Shown here in pieces: positions 54,954-64,000 of a stretch of 64,000 nt of DNA. Numbering within the stretch: the first letter of the stretch is position 1; every line of letters starts with the position of its first letter. The stretch lies in the NCBI RefSeq assembly GCF_900114245.1, contig NZ_FOSK01000003.1, positions 124,001 through 188,000 on the forward strand, in the 5' to 3' direction. The notes under the pieces are model-generated. The model was not told where the DNA came from and made no database searches. It worked only from the letters and a program-made list of their open reading frames with translations. The translations under genes were made by a program, and so were the position numbers. The DNA is from Pseudovibrio ascidiaceicola. GTDB taxonomy: Bacteria > Pseudomonadota > Alphaproteobacteria > Rhizobiales > Stappiaceae.

Positions 54954-57900
54954 ATGCCTAAACGCAATGACATCCAATCTATCATGATCATCGGGGCTGG
55001 CCCCATCGTGATTGGTCAAGCCTGTGAGTTCGATTATTCTGGAACTCAGGCTTGTAAGGCACTGCGAGATGAGGGCTACCGAATTATCTTGGTGAACTCA
55101 AATCCGGCGACCATCATGACAGATCCGGATCTGGCTGACGCGACCTACATCGAGCCAATCACTACGGACGCCGTTGAAAAGATCATCGCCAAGGAAAAGC
55201 CGGACGCGCTCCTGCCAACCATGGGCGGACAGACCGCACTCAACTGTGCGCTGGAACTGGACCGCAAAGGCGTGCTGAAAAAACACGGTGTCGAGATGAT
55301 CGGTGCGAAAGCCGACGTTATCGACAAGGCTGAAGACCGTGAGAAATTCCGCGCGGCCATGGACAAGATCGGGCTGGAAAATCCACGCGCCGCAATCGCA
55401 TCCTCTCCGCCAATCCTTGATGATGAAGGCAACATCACTGGGTATGATCGCGGTTCAGGCTATGCTGAAGCCATGCGCCAGATCGACAGCATCGGTCTGC
55501 CAGCCATCATTCGCCCAGCCTTTACCCTTGGCGGAACAGGCGGCGGCGTAGCGTATAACCGTGAAGAGTACGAACAGATTGTTCGCTCCGGTATCGATGC
55601 GTCTCCAAACGGTCAGGTGCTCATCGACGAAAGCTTGCTCGGCTGGAAAGAATACGAGATGGAAGTGGTTCGCGATACAGCGGACAACTGCATCATCATC
55701 TGCTCCATTGAAAACATCGACCCGATGGGCGTCCACACGGGCGACTCCATTACGGTTGCCCCTGCCCTGACCCTCACCGACAAAGAATACCAGATCATGC
55801 GGAACGCCTCGATTGCGGTTCTGCGTGAGATCGGCGTTGAAACAGGCGGATCAAACGTTCAGTTCGCGGTCAACCCGGCAGATGGCCGTCTCGTTGTGAT
55901 CGAGATGAACCCACGTGTGTCCCGCTCTTCCGCACTGGCATCTAAAGCAACAGGCTTCCCGATTGCGAAGATCGCGGCAAAGCTCGCTGTTGGCTACACC
56001 CTTGATGAGTTGGAAAACGACATCACCGGTGGTGCAACACCAGCATCGTTTGAGCCAACAATCGACTACGTCGTCACCAAGATCCCACGTTTTGCGTTTG
56101 AAAAGTTCCCGGGCTCCGAGCCAACCCTGACAACAGCTATGAAGTCAGTTGGCGAAGTGATGGCCATTGGACGGACCTTCAAGGAAAGCCTCCAGAAAGC
56201 TCTGCGTGGTCTTGAAACAGGCCTGACAGGCCTCGACCCAATCGAAGTCGAAGGTCTTGGCCAAGGCGAAGACTACACCGCGATCCGCAAAGCCCTGGCT
56301 GTCCCAACACCAGATCGCCTGCTCAACGTAGCGCAGGCTATGCGTCTGGGCACTTCTGCAAAAGAAATCCACGACATCTGTAAGATTGATCCGTGGTTCC
56401 TGGAGCAGATGCAGGAAATCGTGGACATGGAAGCAAAGATCACCGAGCACGGTCTGCCAGACAACGCAACCGCCATGCGCATGGTCAAAGCCATGGGCTT
56501 CTCAGACAGCCGTCTTGCGGTTCTCAGCCAAACGACTGCTGACAAAGTTGCTGCTCTACGAGCTGAGCTCGACGTGAAGCCAGTTTACAAGCGCATTGAT
56601 ACCTGCGCCGCAGAGTTCGCGTCCCCAACGCCTTACATGTACTCCACCTACGAGACACCAACGCCGGGTCTGCCGTCTTGCGAAGCAAACCCGAGCGAGA
56701 AGCAAAAGGTTGTCATTCTGGGTGGTGGTCCAAACCGCATCGGTCAGGGCATCGAGTTCGATTATTGTTGCTGTCATGCCGCGTTTGCGTTGAAAGATGC
56801 TGGCTTCGAGGCCATCATGATCAACTGTAACCCGGAAACAGTCTCAACAGACTACGACACCTCAGATCGCCTCTACTTCGAATCTCTCACCTCAGAAGAC
56901 GTGCTGGAAATCCTCCGCCTTGAAAACTCCAAGGGCACACTGAAGGGTGTTATCGTTCAGTTCGGCGGTCAGACACCTTTGAAACTGGCACAGGCACTCG
57001 TAGAAGCTGGCATCCCAATCCTCGGCACATCTCCAGACATGATCGACCTTGCTGAAGATCGTGACCGGTTCCAGCGTCTGCTGCACAGAATTGACCTGAA
57101 ACAGCCAGAAAACGGCATCGCCTATTCTGTTGAACAGGGCCGCCTCATTGCCAACCAGCTTGGCCTGCCGCTCGTTGTCCGCCCATCCTACGTACTGGGC
57201 GGCCGTGCAATGCAGATCATTCGCGACGAGGAAGCACTCAACAACTACCTGCTCGGCACACTGCCAGAGCTGGTTCCACATGATGTGCGCGCCAAATACC
57301 CGAACGATAAAACCGGCCAGATCAACACCCTGCTCGGCACCAACCCGCTTCTGTTCGACCGCTATCTCGACGGCGCGATAGAAGTGGATGTGGACGCTCT
57401 GTGTGATGGTGAAGACGTCTTCATCTGTGGCATTATGGAACACATCGAAGAAGCCGGCATCCATTCCGGCGACAGCGCATGTTCTTTGCCAGCCTACACG
57501 CTGGATGATGAAACACTTGCCAGACTGGAAGAGCAAGGCCGGAAACTCGCTCTGGAGCTCAACGTTGTTGGCCTCATGAACGTGCAGTTCGCAATCAAGG
57601 ACGGAGAGATCTACGTCCTAGAAGTGAACCCACGTGCATCAAGAACAGTGCCGTTCGTTGCAAAAACCATTGGCGTACCGATTGCAAAAATCGCAGCCCG
57701 CGTCATGGCAGGCGAGAAGCTGTCAAACTTCGATCTCAAGCCGAAAAAGCTTGATCATGTCGCAGTGAAAGAAGCAGTCTTCCCGTTTGCTCGCTTCCCG
57801 GGTGTTGATACGGTTCTCGGCCCTGAGATGCGCTCTACTGGTGAAGTCATGGGTCTGGACACCGACTTCTCCTTCGCATTCGCCAAGTCACAGCTCGGCG

Positions 57901-58316
57901 GAGGCACCGTTATTCCGGAAGGTGGAACAGTCTTCATCTCATTGAAGGATGCAGATAAGCCGAAAATTCTTGAAGCAGCTAAAAAACTTGTAGCATCAGG
58001 GTTTTCCATTATATCCACCGAAGGCACGCAAAGATACTTGGAAAACCAAGGCATCCCGTGCGCAAAGGTCAATAAGGTGCTTGAAGGGCGTCCTCATATC
58101 GTTGATGCTATCAAGAACGGAGAAGTTCAGCTCGTCTTCAATACAACCGAAGGCGCACAAGCACTCTCCGACAGTCGGTCGCTTCGTCAAGCTGCGCTGA
58201 TGAATAAGGTTCCTTACTACACAACAGTGGCAGGGGCCGTAGCAGCAGCTCAAGGCATCGAAGCTTTCCGAGCGAAAACGCTTGAAGTAAGGTCCCTACA
58301 ATCTTACTTCTGCTAA
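54954..58316 (+). CDS. carB: Carbamoyl-phosphate synthase large subunit
   Basis: 1120 residues, two homologous ATP-grasp halves: carboxyphosphate domain (about 1-400, [56 protein letters not shown]), oligomerisation domain, carbamoyl-phosphate domain (about 580-950, [58 protein letters not shown]) and C-terminal allosteric MGS domain (about 970-1115, [33 protein letters not shown]). It makes carbamoyl phosphate with CarA ammonia. Its own promoter must lie in 54775-54953, unlike carAB operons. Followed by greA after 95 bases. Confidence 0.98.
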   Translation: MPKRNDIQSIMIIGAGPIVIGQACEFDYSGTQACKALRDEGYRIILVNSNPATIMTDPDLADATYIEPITTDAVEKIIAKEKPDALLPTMGGQTALNCALELDRKGVLKKHGVEMIGAKADVIDKAEDREKFRAAMDKIGLENPRAAIASSPPILDDEGNITGYDRGSGYAEAMRQIDSIGLPAIIRPAFTLGGTGGGVAYNREEYEQIVRSGIDASPNGQVLIDESLLGWKEYEMEVVRDTADNCIIICSIENIDPMGVHTGDSITVAPALTLTDKEYQIMRNASIAVLREIGVETGGSNVQFAVNPADGRLVVIEMNPRVSRSSALASKATGFPIAKIAAKLAVGYTLDELENDITGGATPASFEPTIDYVVTKIPRFAFEKFPGSEPTLTTAMKSVGEVMAIGRTFKESLQKALRGLETGLTGLDPIEVEGLGQGEDYTAIRKALAVPTPDRLLNVAQAMRLGTSAKEIHDICKIDPWFLEQMQEIVDMEAKITEHGLPDNATAMRMVKAMGFSDSRLAVLSQTTADKVAALRAELDVKPVYKRIDTCAAEFASPTPYMYSTYETPTPGLPSCEANPSEKQKVVILGGGPNRIGQGIEFDYCCCHAAFALKDAGFEAIMINCNPETVSTDYDTSDRLYFESLTSEDVLEILRLENSKGTLKGVIVQFGGQTPLKLAQALVEAGIPILGTSPDMIDLAEDRDRFQRLLHRIDLKQPENGIAYSVEQGRLIANQLGLPLVVRPSYVLGGRAMQIIRDEEALNNYLLGTLPELVPHDVRAKYPNDKTGQINTLLGTNPLLFDRYLDGAIEVDVDALCDGEDVFICGIMEHIEEAGIHSGDSACSLPAYTLDDETLARLEEQGRKLALELNVVGLMNVQFAIKDGEIYVLEVNPRASRTVPFVAKTIGVPIAKIAARVMAGEKLSNFDLKPKKLDHVAVKEAVFPFARFPGVDTVLGPEMRSTGEVMGLDTDFSFAFAKSQLGGGTVIPEGGTVFISLKDADKPKILEAAKKLVASGFSIISTEGTQRYLENQGIPCAKVNKVLEGRPHIVDAIKNGEVQLVFNTTEGAQALSDSRSLRQAALMNKVPYYTTVAGAVAAAQGIEAFRAKTLEVRSLQSYFC

Positions 58317-58411
58317 GATAGTTTAACAGGTCCGGGTTGAGGCTTCTCAGCCCGGTCAGTTTTTTAGTGTGATGGGCCACACCACCACAACGTAAGAAAG
58401 GTGTACGAGCC

Positions 58412-58885
58412 ATGGAAAAGGTACCTATGACGCCGGAAGGTTATGTGATGCTCACAGAAGAGCTTAAGCATCGCACGACCGGAGAACGCCCGCGCATTAT
58501 CGCAGCCATTTCCGAAGCACGTGCTCACGGTGATCTTTCAGAGAATGCGGAATACCACGCAGCGAAGGAACAGCAGAGCCTGAACGAAGGCCGGATCAAC
58601 GAACTGGAAGCCCTTCTGGGACTTGCAGAAGTCATCGATCTGACCAAACTCAGCGGCGATACTGTCAAATTCGGCGCAACCGTATCTCTCATTGACGAAG
58701 ATACCGAGGAAGAAAAGAAATACATGATCGTTGGTGATGTTGAAGCTGACGTAAAACGTGGACGTATTTCTATCTCCTCTCCAATTGCACGCGCACTGAT
58801 CGGCAAGTCTGTCGGCGATAGCGTCGAAGTGACTGCACCAGGCGGTGCACGCGGTTACGAGATCGTCGAAGTCGAATTCGGTTAA
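58412..58885 (+). CDS. greA: Transcription elongation factor GreA
   Basis: 157 residues. N-terminal coiled coil with the catalytic tip [20 protein letters not shown] (Asp and Glu that coordinate the cleavage Mg) and C-terminal FKBP-like domain ([61 protein letters not shown]). It enters the RNA polymerase secondary channel to rescue backtracked complexes. ATG at 58412 after AAAGGTG. It commonly follows carB in alphaproteobacteria. Confidence 0.98.
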   Translation: MEKVPMTPEGYVMLTEELKHRTTGERPRIIAAISEARAHGDLSENAEYHAAKEQQSLNEGRINELEALLGLAEVIDLTKLSGDTVKFGATVSLIDEDTEEEKKYMIVGDVEADVKRGRISISSPIARALIGKSVGDSVEVTAPGGARGYEIVEVEFG

Positions 58886-59273
58886 GCAAATTGTAGAGCT
58901 GAATTCAGCGTTTCAAGACTTCTCATGAACTGAGATAATCTTTGCCGAATTTCAGAACCATATGATTTCAAGAAATGAAAGTGCCGCTCTGAGCGGCATT
59001 TTTTATGCAACCCACACGAGTTATCCACTAATTACAGAACAAACAATCGGTTCTTCGATAAGTTAACGGATTTACTTTAAAAATCTGAAAAAGCAGCAAA
59101 ACCCTGCGACAATCTAGCACGTATCCCTGCCTAAAAAGCTCATATCACATCACAATCTGCGCTTACCAACACAATTATAAGTATATATTCGGCATTTTGC
59201 ATGGATAAATCTACTTACTGTTAACCCTTGTAAATGCAAATGATCTCGACAAATTGACGGGAAATTTGCTGCC
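58886..59273. other. Region between greA and the chemoreceptor gene
   Basis: 388 bases: greA tail and terminator up to 59004, then AT-rich DNA with no credible frame up to the chemoreceptor start. The receptor's promoter should lie here; I could not assign it or a flagellar-type promoter with confidence. Confidence 0.35.
58982..59004 (+). terminator. Terminator of greA (carB-greA)
   Basis: TGCCGCTC/GAGCGGCA stem (58982-58998, effective loop 5 bases) followed by six T. About 100 bases past the greA stop. Confidence 0.9.
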
Positions 59274-60614
59274 ATGACCACCAATTCATTTTCAGGTCTG
59301 AAAAGCCAGCTCGGTTTTTTCAAAATTGATAGTCAGACCATACAAACACTTTCAGATCTCTGGCCCAGTGTTGAGGGCCACCTAACACAGATTTTGAGTG
59401 ACTTTTACAACCACGTTCAGCGTGATCCGGAACTGAAGAAAAAGGTATCCGGCAAAGTTGATGGCTTGAAATCAGCTCAAGCAAGCCACTGGAAGATCCT
59501 GTTCACCGGCGGTTTTGACTCCACCTACATGGAGCGCGTTGACAAGATTGGCCGCGCCCACGTGTACACTGACCTTGAGCCGGATTGGTATATCGGTGGT
59601 TATACGTTTATTCTGGAAGAGCTGACCAAAGTGCTCGCCAGCAAGATGCGCTTTTCGCCAGGGCGCTTGTCACGCAGCCTGATTGCTCTTCAAAAAGCAG
59701 TTATGTTCGACATGGGCCAGGCAGTCTCCGCCTACCATCGTCACTACACAGAAGAGCGTGATGAGCGCACACATCAGCTTGAAGATGCCATCAACGCTTT
59801 TGAGCGGACAATCACCAAGCGGATAGAGCAGACGGCAGAAGCCGGCAATCGCGTCGAAAACTCTGCACTCACTCTCCGCGAAACATCCGAGCAAAGCAAA
59901 ATGGCTGCAGAAGCTGCGAGCCAGTCTGCTGACTACACAGCCTCAGATGTCCACTCCGGTGCGGCGGCAGTTGAAGAAATGTCTGCCAACGTCGCCGAAA
60001 TCGGTTCGCAAGTGACCCGCTCTGCAGAAACAGCACAGACTGTTTCCAAAGATGCAGAACGCACCAACGACACCGTCCTCGGCTTGCAGACAGCAACCAA
60101 CGAGATTGGCGCAGTGACAGAGCTCATCAGCGCAATTGCGGAACAGACCAACCTTCTGGCCCTCAACGCAACCATTGAGGCAGCCCGTGCAGGTGATGCA
60201 GGCCGCGGCTTTGCCGTTGTGGCAAGCGAAGTGAAAGACCTTGCAAGCCAGACAGGTCAGGCAACTGACGAGATCGCCTCCAAGATCAGCGCTATTCAGA
60301 GTGAAACCAAGCGCTGCGTGGAAGAGATTTCAGCTATCTCCCAAAAGATTGAGGAGGTCAGTTCAACAGCAACTGCAATTGCTGATGCAGTGGATCAACA
60401 GGCCATCGCAACCAACGAAATCTCTTCGAGCATTCAGTCCGCCTCTCAAAATGCGAAGGGCGTGACAAGCGAGCTAAGCAACATCCTTGCAACTGCTGAC
60501 GAATCCAAGCGTGCTGTTGCCACGGCAACATCCGCCGCGACAGAGCTCAGCCAGCAGAGCGAAGCAATTTCAGAAGAAATCTCTCATTTCTTCTCAAGCA
60601 TCCGCTGCCTTTGA
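59274..60614 (+). CDS. Globin-coupled sensor chemoreceptor (soluble, HemAT-like)
   Basis: 446 residues, no membrane helix. Residues about 10-155 are a protoglobin: [19 protein letters not shown], then proximal-haem His96 in [21 protein letters not shown], as in globin-coupled sensors. A linker leads to a methyl-accepting signalling domain (about 200-445) with the invariant hairpin tip [35 protein letters not shown]. No CheR-docking tail. Oxygen binding to haem should change CheA activity for aerotaxis, as for HemAT. No che genes are in the window. The ATG at 59274 has only a weak ribosome site. Confidence 0.93.
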   Translation: MTTNSFSGLKSQLGFFKIDSQTIQTLSDLWPSVEGHLTQILSDFYNHVQRDPELKKKVSGKVDGLKSAQASHWKILFTGGFDSTYMERVDKIGRAHVYTDLEPDWYIGGYTFILEELTKVLASKMRFSPGRLSRSLIALQKAVMFDMGQAVSAYHRHYTEERDERTHQLEDAINAFERTITKRIEQTAEAGNRVENSALTLRETSEQSKMAAEAASQSADYTASDVHSGAAAVEEMSANVAEIGSQVTRSAETAQTVSKDAERTNDTVLGLQTATNEIGAVTELISAIAEQTNLLALNATIEAARAGDAGRGFAVVASEVKDLASQTGQATDEIASKISAIQSETKRCVEEISAISQKIEEVSSTATAIADAVDQQAIATNEISSSIQSASQNAKGVTSELSNILATADESKRAVATATSAATELSQQSEAISEEISHFFSSIRCL

Positions 60615-60643
60615 TTGTCGCGGCGACAGCTCAAGCATTCCAG

Positions 60644-60671
60644 AACGGCCTTCTTCAAGAGGGCCGTTTTT
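60644..60671 (+). terminator. Terminator of the chemoreceptor gene
   Basis: AACGGCC (60644-60650)/GGCCGTT (60662-60668) stem followed by TTT, 30 bases past the stop. It separates the receptor from the GH64-like gene. Confidence 0.85.
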
Positions 60672-60756
60672 GCATCTGCAATCCAGAATCGCCGCTCACA
60701 AAACCAGCTGGCACACGTCCCGAAACACCAAGAAGAAAAACAAAAAAGGGAACGCA

Positions 60757-62091
60757 ATGTCCATCAAGTTCAAACTGGTCGATGAAAGCGGTCTGCCCGG
60801 CTCCACGGCACATGTCTGGGTCGCAGGCTGGATCAACGGAGGATCACAGGAACACTTCAAGGTCTTGGAAGGAAGCAATTTCACAAGACCAAGCACGACA
60901 AAAGCGCCAACCAGCGTTCCGTTTCAAAAGCTCTCTGATGTGAGCGATGTAGTATTAGAGGACAAAACCAACGGTGATGACCGCTTCCTGTTTGTTGTTT
61001 CCAAAGACAAGCCGCAGGACCTCACAATCACGAACAACAACCCAATCCAGTACACCCAGTACCCTTATGCCAATACGCCCGGCGTAGAGGCACCCGGCCC
61101 GTTCGACGTCTTTGAGTTTGGTCTGGATGCTCAACTAAATCTCTCCGCTGTGAGCGGCTTTGGCCTCAACCTTCGCTTCGATGTCGAAGGTCCGGATGGC
61201 CCACAATATGGCATGCGCAAAGATGTAACACGGTCTCAGATTGCCGAGGCTTTCACAAAGTTCATGAAGAACGAAGCAAAGACAGATCCGGCAGCTGCTC
61301 ACTTCCTTCCTCTGCTATACTCTACGCCGCTCACAAAAGGCGGGTTCCAGCCACCCATTGTCGACAATCAGTTCTTTGCCATCTGTGATCCCAACGACTG
61401 GCTCGCTTCAAAATCCGGCAACTACCAGAAAACGACGGATGATCCCTTGGCAACCTATTGGGATGAAACCCTTGACCGTTTCTTCTCACCGGGAAACGTC
61501 TTGAGCATCAATCTCGGTTCAAAAGCGGCTCCTCGTTTGTATGAAGGAAGCTGCACCACTCAGGCTCGCTCTGGTTCAACCAAGCAAACCCAAGGATATA
61601 CGCTGACAGGCCCAGCTGGCACGTTCCACTTCTACAAACCGGAAAGCGGCCTGCAGAGCAGTCAGTACGTCTTCCAGCAGTCCTTTGGTGTCGACTTAAC
61701 TCCAGCAGGGGCTGCAGGCGATGCAGGCTTGCTTCAGGATTGCATCTGGGAAGCGCTGTGCCGCGGTGTAGCATTGGACGGCGTATTGACCGCCGAAGCG
61801 ACAGAAAGCGCGCAGACAGCCTTTAGCACCTCAAAATGGAACGATTGGAGCAAGTGGTATCAGGCAGGGAAGACATGCCACTACTATTCAAAGTTTCTGC
61901 ACTACAGCGACAGTGATGGAAACGACACACGTCTTTCCGGCAAACCGTCCCTCATGCTCAATCAGGCAGCCTATGGCTTCAGCATGGATGAAAACCCGGT
62001 TGGCCCCTATGACGGCCCAGAAGTGCCTTCAAAAACGACCGACAATGTGAAGTCTGGCACAGTCACCATAACCGTTGGCAAGTGGACATAA
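60757..62091 (+). CDS. GH64-like beta-1,3-glucanase family protein without signal peptide
   Basis: 444 residues from the ATG at 60757 (AAGGG 6 bases upstream); the frame extends to 60487 through the terminator and receptor gene and is not used there. The order of motifs resembles family 64 laminaripentaose-forming beta-1,3-glucanases: FDVFEFGLDAQLNLSAVSGFGLNLRF, YGMRKDVTRSQIAEAFTKFM, DNQFFAICDPNDW, and LLQDCIWEALCRGVALDGVL, like the family's AALNRGVL. Cysteines are few. Secreted glucanases carry signal peptides, and this one has none. Family assignment is moderate and activity unproved. Confidence 0.65.
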   Translation: MSIKFKLVDESGLPGSTAHVWVAGWINGGSQEHFKVLEGSNFTRPSTTKAPTSVPFQKLSDVSDVVLEDKTNGDDRFLFVVSKDKPQDLTITNNNPIQYTQYPYANTPGVEAPGPFDVFEFGLDAQLNLSAVSGFGLNLRFDVEGPDGPQYGMRKDVTRSQIAEAFTKFMKNEAKTDPAAAHFLPLLYSTPLTKGGFQPPIVDNQFFAICDPNDWLASKSGNYQKTTDDPLATYWDETLDRFFSPGNVLSINLGSKAAPRLYEGSCTTQARSGSTKQTQGYTLTGPAGTFHFYKPESGLQSSQYVFQQSFGVDLTPAGAAGDAGLLQDCIWEALCRGVALDGVLTAEATESAQTAFSTSKWNDWSKWYQAGKTCHYYSKFLHYSDSDGNDTRLSGKPSLMLNQAAYGFSMDENPVGPYDGPEVPSKTTDNVKSGTVTITVGKWT

Positions 62092-62118
62092 CCCAGTTGC
62101 CAGCATGCAAAGCCACGC

Positions 62119-62153
62119 ATAAAAAAAACGGCCTTCCTACGCGAAGGCCGTTT
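62119..62153. terminator. Bidirectional terminator between GH64-like gene and lrp-type gene
   Basis: Eleven-pair perfect stem AAACGGCCTTC (62126-62136)/GAAGGCCGTTT (62143-62153), loop ctacgc, with a run of eight T on the minus side and TTT on the plus side. Confidence 0.92.
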
Positions 62154-62176
62154 GCAAATTCTCCCAGATCGAAAGC

Positions 62177-62659
62177 CTAGAAATACTCAGGCTTATCAAT
62201 CGGCACGTTTGGCTCATCCTTGATACGGCGGATGGTCAGTGCAGTGCGAACATGATCCACATTCTTTGTGGAGGTCACATCGCGAATAATGAAGTTCTGG
62301 AAGGTTTCCAGATCTTTAGCCGTGCAGCGCATGATGAAGTCAACTTCACCTGACACCATGTAGCTCTCCCGAACCAACGGCCATTCCTTGACTTGCGCTT
62401 CAAATGCGACGAGGTCATTCTCTGTTTGGTTATGCAATCCAACCATGACAAAGGCGGTGACTTCATATCCCAGTTGTTTCTCATCAAGTAGCGTGCGGTA
62501 GCCGCGAATGAGTCCTGCTTCTTCCAGGGCTCGAACCCTGCGCAAACATGGGGGCGCAGAAATTCCTACACGACGAGCCAGCTCCACATTGGTAATGCGG
62601 CCGTCTCCCTGCAGCTCCTTCAAAATTTGCCAGTCGATCGAATCCAGACGCGCTTTCAA
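62177..62659 (-). CDS. Lrp/AsnC-family transcriptional regulator
   Basis: 160 residues: N-terminal HTH (LDSIDWQILKELQGDGRITNVELARRVGISAPPCLRRVRALEEAGLIRGYRTLLD) and C-terminal RAM amino-acid-binding domain (VTAFVMVGLHNQTENDLVAFEAQVKEWPLVRESYMVSGEVDFIMRC). The start is a TTG at 62659, fixed by AAGGAG 7 bases upstream. In alphaproteobacteria this Lrp is commonly divergent from trxB, as here across the ELM1-like gene. Effector and targets unknown. Confidence 0.93.
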   Translation of the reverse strand: MKARLDSIDWQILKELQGDGRITNVELARRVGISAPPCLRRVRALEEAGLIRGYRTLLDEKQLGYEVTAFVMVGLHNQTENDLVAFEAQVKEWPLVRESYMVSGEVDFIMRCTAKDLETFQNFIIRDVTSTKNVDHVRTALTIRRIKDEPNVPIDKPEYF

Positions 62660-62820
62660 GCTCGTCTCCTTTGCTTGTCCTATTGGATTAACAGTTAACC
62701 TGTTTTACAACACTGCCTAAAACACGAAGTTAGGCGAAATGCTAGTTTATTGCTTATTTGCGACAGACTATATCAACAAATAGCATTTTGCAGACACTTC
62801 CCGAAAGCTGGGGGAACAAA

Positions 62821-63780
62821 ATGTCGCAAAACCTGTGGGTTTTAACAGATGGCAAGATCGGAGACGTAGCACAATGCATCGGTGTAGCCGACGCGTTGGG
62901 ACTTCCCTACGAAATTCGATTAGTTGCCCCCCGCAAGCTTTTTACCTACGCAATGCCTTGGGGACCAATCGATCCCAAAGACGCACCACATAAACCAGAA
63001 AGCCCGCTTGCACCCCCATATCCCGCGGTCGCGATTGCATCCGGGCGCAGAGCGGTGCCCTACTTACGCGCACTAAAGCGGCTTTCCAAGGGCCAGACCT
63101 TTACTGTTTTCCTCAAGGACCCAAAGATCAACAGCAAATTTGCTGATTTTGTCTGGGCGCCGGAACATGACGGAATTTCTGGGAAAAACATAGTAACAAC
63201 ACTTACGTCACCTCACCGTTTCTCAGCGCAAAAGTTACAGGACGCACGCGACAACCCGCTTGAGGCAATCGCAGCGCTGCCAAAGCCAAAAGCAGCTGTC
63301 CTGATTGGCGGTAATTCCCAGCATCACACCTTTACGCCCGACAATATCAACACGCTTCTCGCCGCACTTAAGAACCTGTCGCAAACCCATTCGCTCATGA
63401 TCACCTGCTCCCGCCGCACTCCCAGAGAGCTGGCAACGCAGTTGCATGATCTGGGCAGATCAGAAGGTCATCTCTTCTGGAATGGAGAGGGTGAAAACCC
63501 CATCGCCCAGTACCTGGCCAACGCAGAAATCACAGTGGTTACAACAGATTCCACCAATATGGTGGGAGAAGCTGCAGCCACCGGAAAGCCTATCTACGGC
63601 TTCCGCCCAACAGGTAGTCACAGAAAGTTTGATAGGTTTTTATCAAGAATGGAGGCTTTGGGAGTACTTCATCCCTTCCCCGGAGACATATTAGCACCTA
63701 CTTATGAACCGATAGACGCTACACCGGATATTGCAGATGCCATATCCAAAGCGATTGAACAAAAGCAAACGAGCGGATAG
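62821..63780 (+). CDS. ELM1-like (DUF1022) protein
   Basis: 319 residues, soluble, glycosyltransferase-B-like fold. The N-terminus MSQNLWVLTDGKIGDVAQCIGVADALGL and later AVLIGGNSQHHTF, SLMITCSRRTP, TTDSTNMVGEAAATGKPIYGF are typical of the family that includes plant ELM1 (mitochondrial fission) and its bacterial relatives, whose function is not established. ATG at 62821 with GGGGGA 6 bases upstream; earlier frame to 62758 unused. 63 bases before trxB, possibly one operon. Confidence 0.88.
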   Translation: MSQNLWVLTDGKIGDVAQCIGVADALGLPYEIRLVAPRKLFTYAMPWGPIDPKDAPHKPESPLAPPYPAVAIASGRRAVPYLRALKRLSKGQTFTVFLKDPKINSKFADFVWAPEHDGISGKNIVTTLTSPHRFSAQKLQDARDNPLEAIAALPKPKAAVLIGGNSQHHTFTPDNINTLLAALKNLSQTHSLMITCSRRTPRELATQLHDLGRSEGHLFWNGEGENPIAQYLANAEITVVTTDSTNMVGEAAATGKPIYGFRPTGSHRKFDRFLSRMEALGVLHPFPGDILAPTYEPIDATPDIADAISKAIEQKQTSG

Positions 63781-63831
63781 AACCCCTCCCTAACACGGCA
63801 CTGGTACTATCCAAGCGCGCACGAAATTTGA

Positions 63832-64000
<169 letters not shown>

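Overview
The window reads as chromosomal DNA of a marine-type alphaproteobacterium. Gene order and protein character (ArsR-methyltransferase/metF/metH operon, DUF2336 protein, yqeY-dnaG-rpoD with carA divergent, Lrp/trxB, OxyR) fit Hyphomicrobiales, and Stappiaceae such as Pseudovibrio or relatives would be my guess. That placement is inference from protein resemblance, not a search. The edges cut azoR (left) and trxB (right).

Left block (1-10.3 kb, all minus strand): an FMN azoreductase; a methionine-cycle operon (ArsR-methyltransferase regulator, metF, cobalamin-dependent metH) with an 18-bp perfect palindrome at its promoter; a large MscS-type channel; a DUF2336 protein. 10.8-16.2 kb: OxyR with both redox cysteines, a PAS-like/LuxR regulator, a cysteine-rich COG2345-type regulator, a GGDEF protein with a ruined EAL domain, a DUF2293 protein and a small membrane protein.

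Accessory block (16.4-26 kb): a signal-less GH18 chitinase-like protein is followed by the most striking gene, a clear OspF/SpvC/HopAI1-type phosphothreonine lyase, a family of type III effectors that inactivate host MAP kinases. It keeps the catalytic Lys and His, the phosphate-binding residues and the N-terminal MAPK docking motif. Then come ettA, a lone CbiM-like cobalt permease under a cobalamin riboswitch, a HAD-fold protein that has lost its nucleophile, and a 1109-residue protein joining an Amt-like membrane domain without the pore histidines to PAS-GGDEF-EAL.

Middle block (26-46 kb): sbcDC, a pirin, an arsRCH operon with a perfect inverted-repeat operator, a BadF/NagK-type sugar kinase, a curli-type locus (csgF, csgG and three secreted curlin-repeat proteins, no csgE, csgB or csgD seen), a CAU tRNA (probably Ile2), an AI-2E-family permease, a SIMPL protein, an MFS exporter, and an HxlR regulator divergent from a membrane protein.

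Right block (46-64 kb): core genes rpoD, dnaG, yqeY (minus), carA, carB and greA (plus). carA and carB are split by a merR gene, about 1.3 kb of AT-rich DNA and a small Xre-type regulator. Then a soluble globin-coupled chemoreceptor, a GH64-like glucanase without signal peptide, an Lrp regulator, an ELM1-like protein and trxB. The mix of type III effector, curli, cytosolic-looking glycan hydrolases, oxygen sensing and c-di-GMP enzymes suggests a host- or surface-associated life style.
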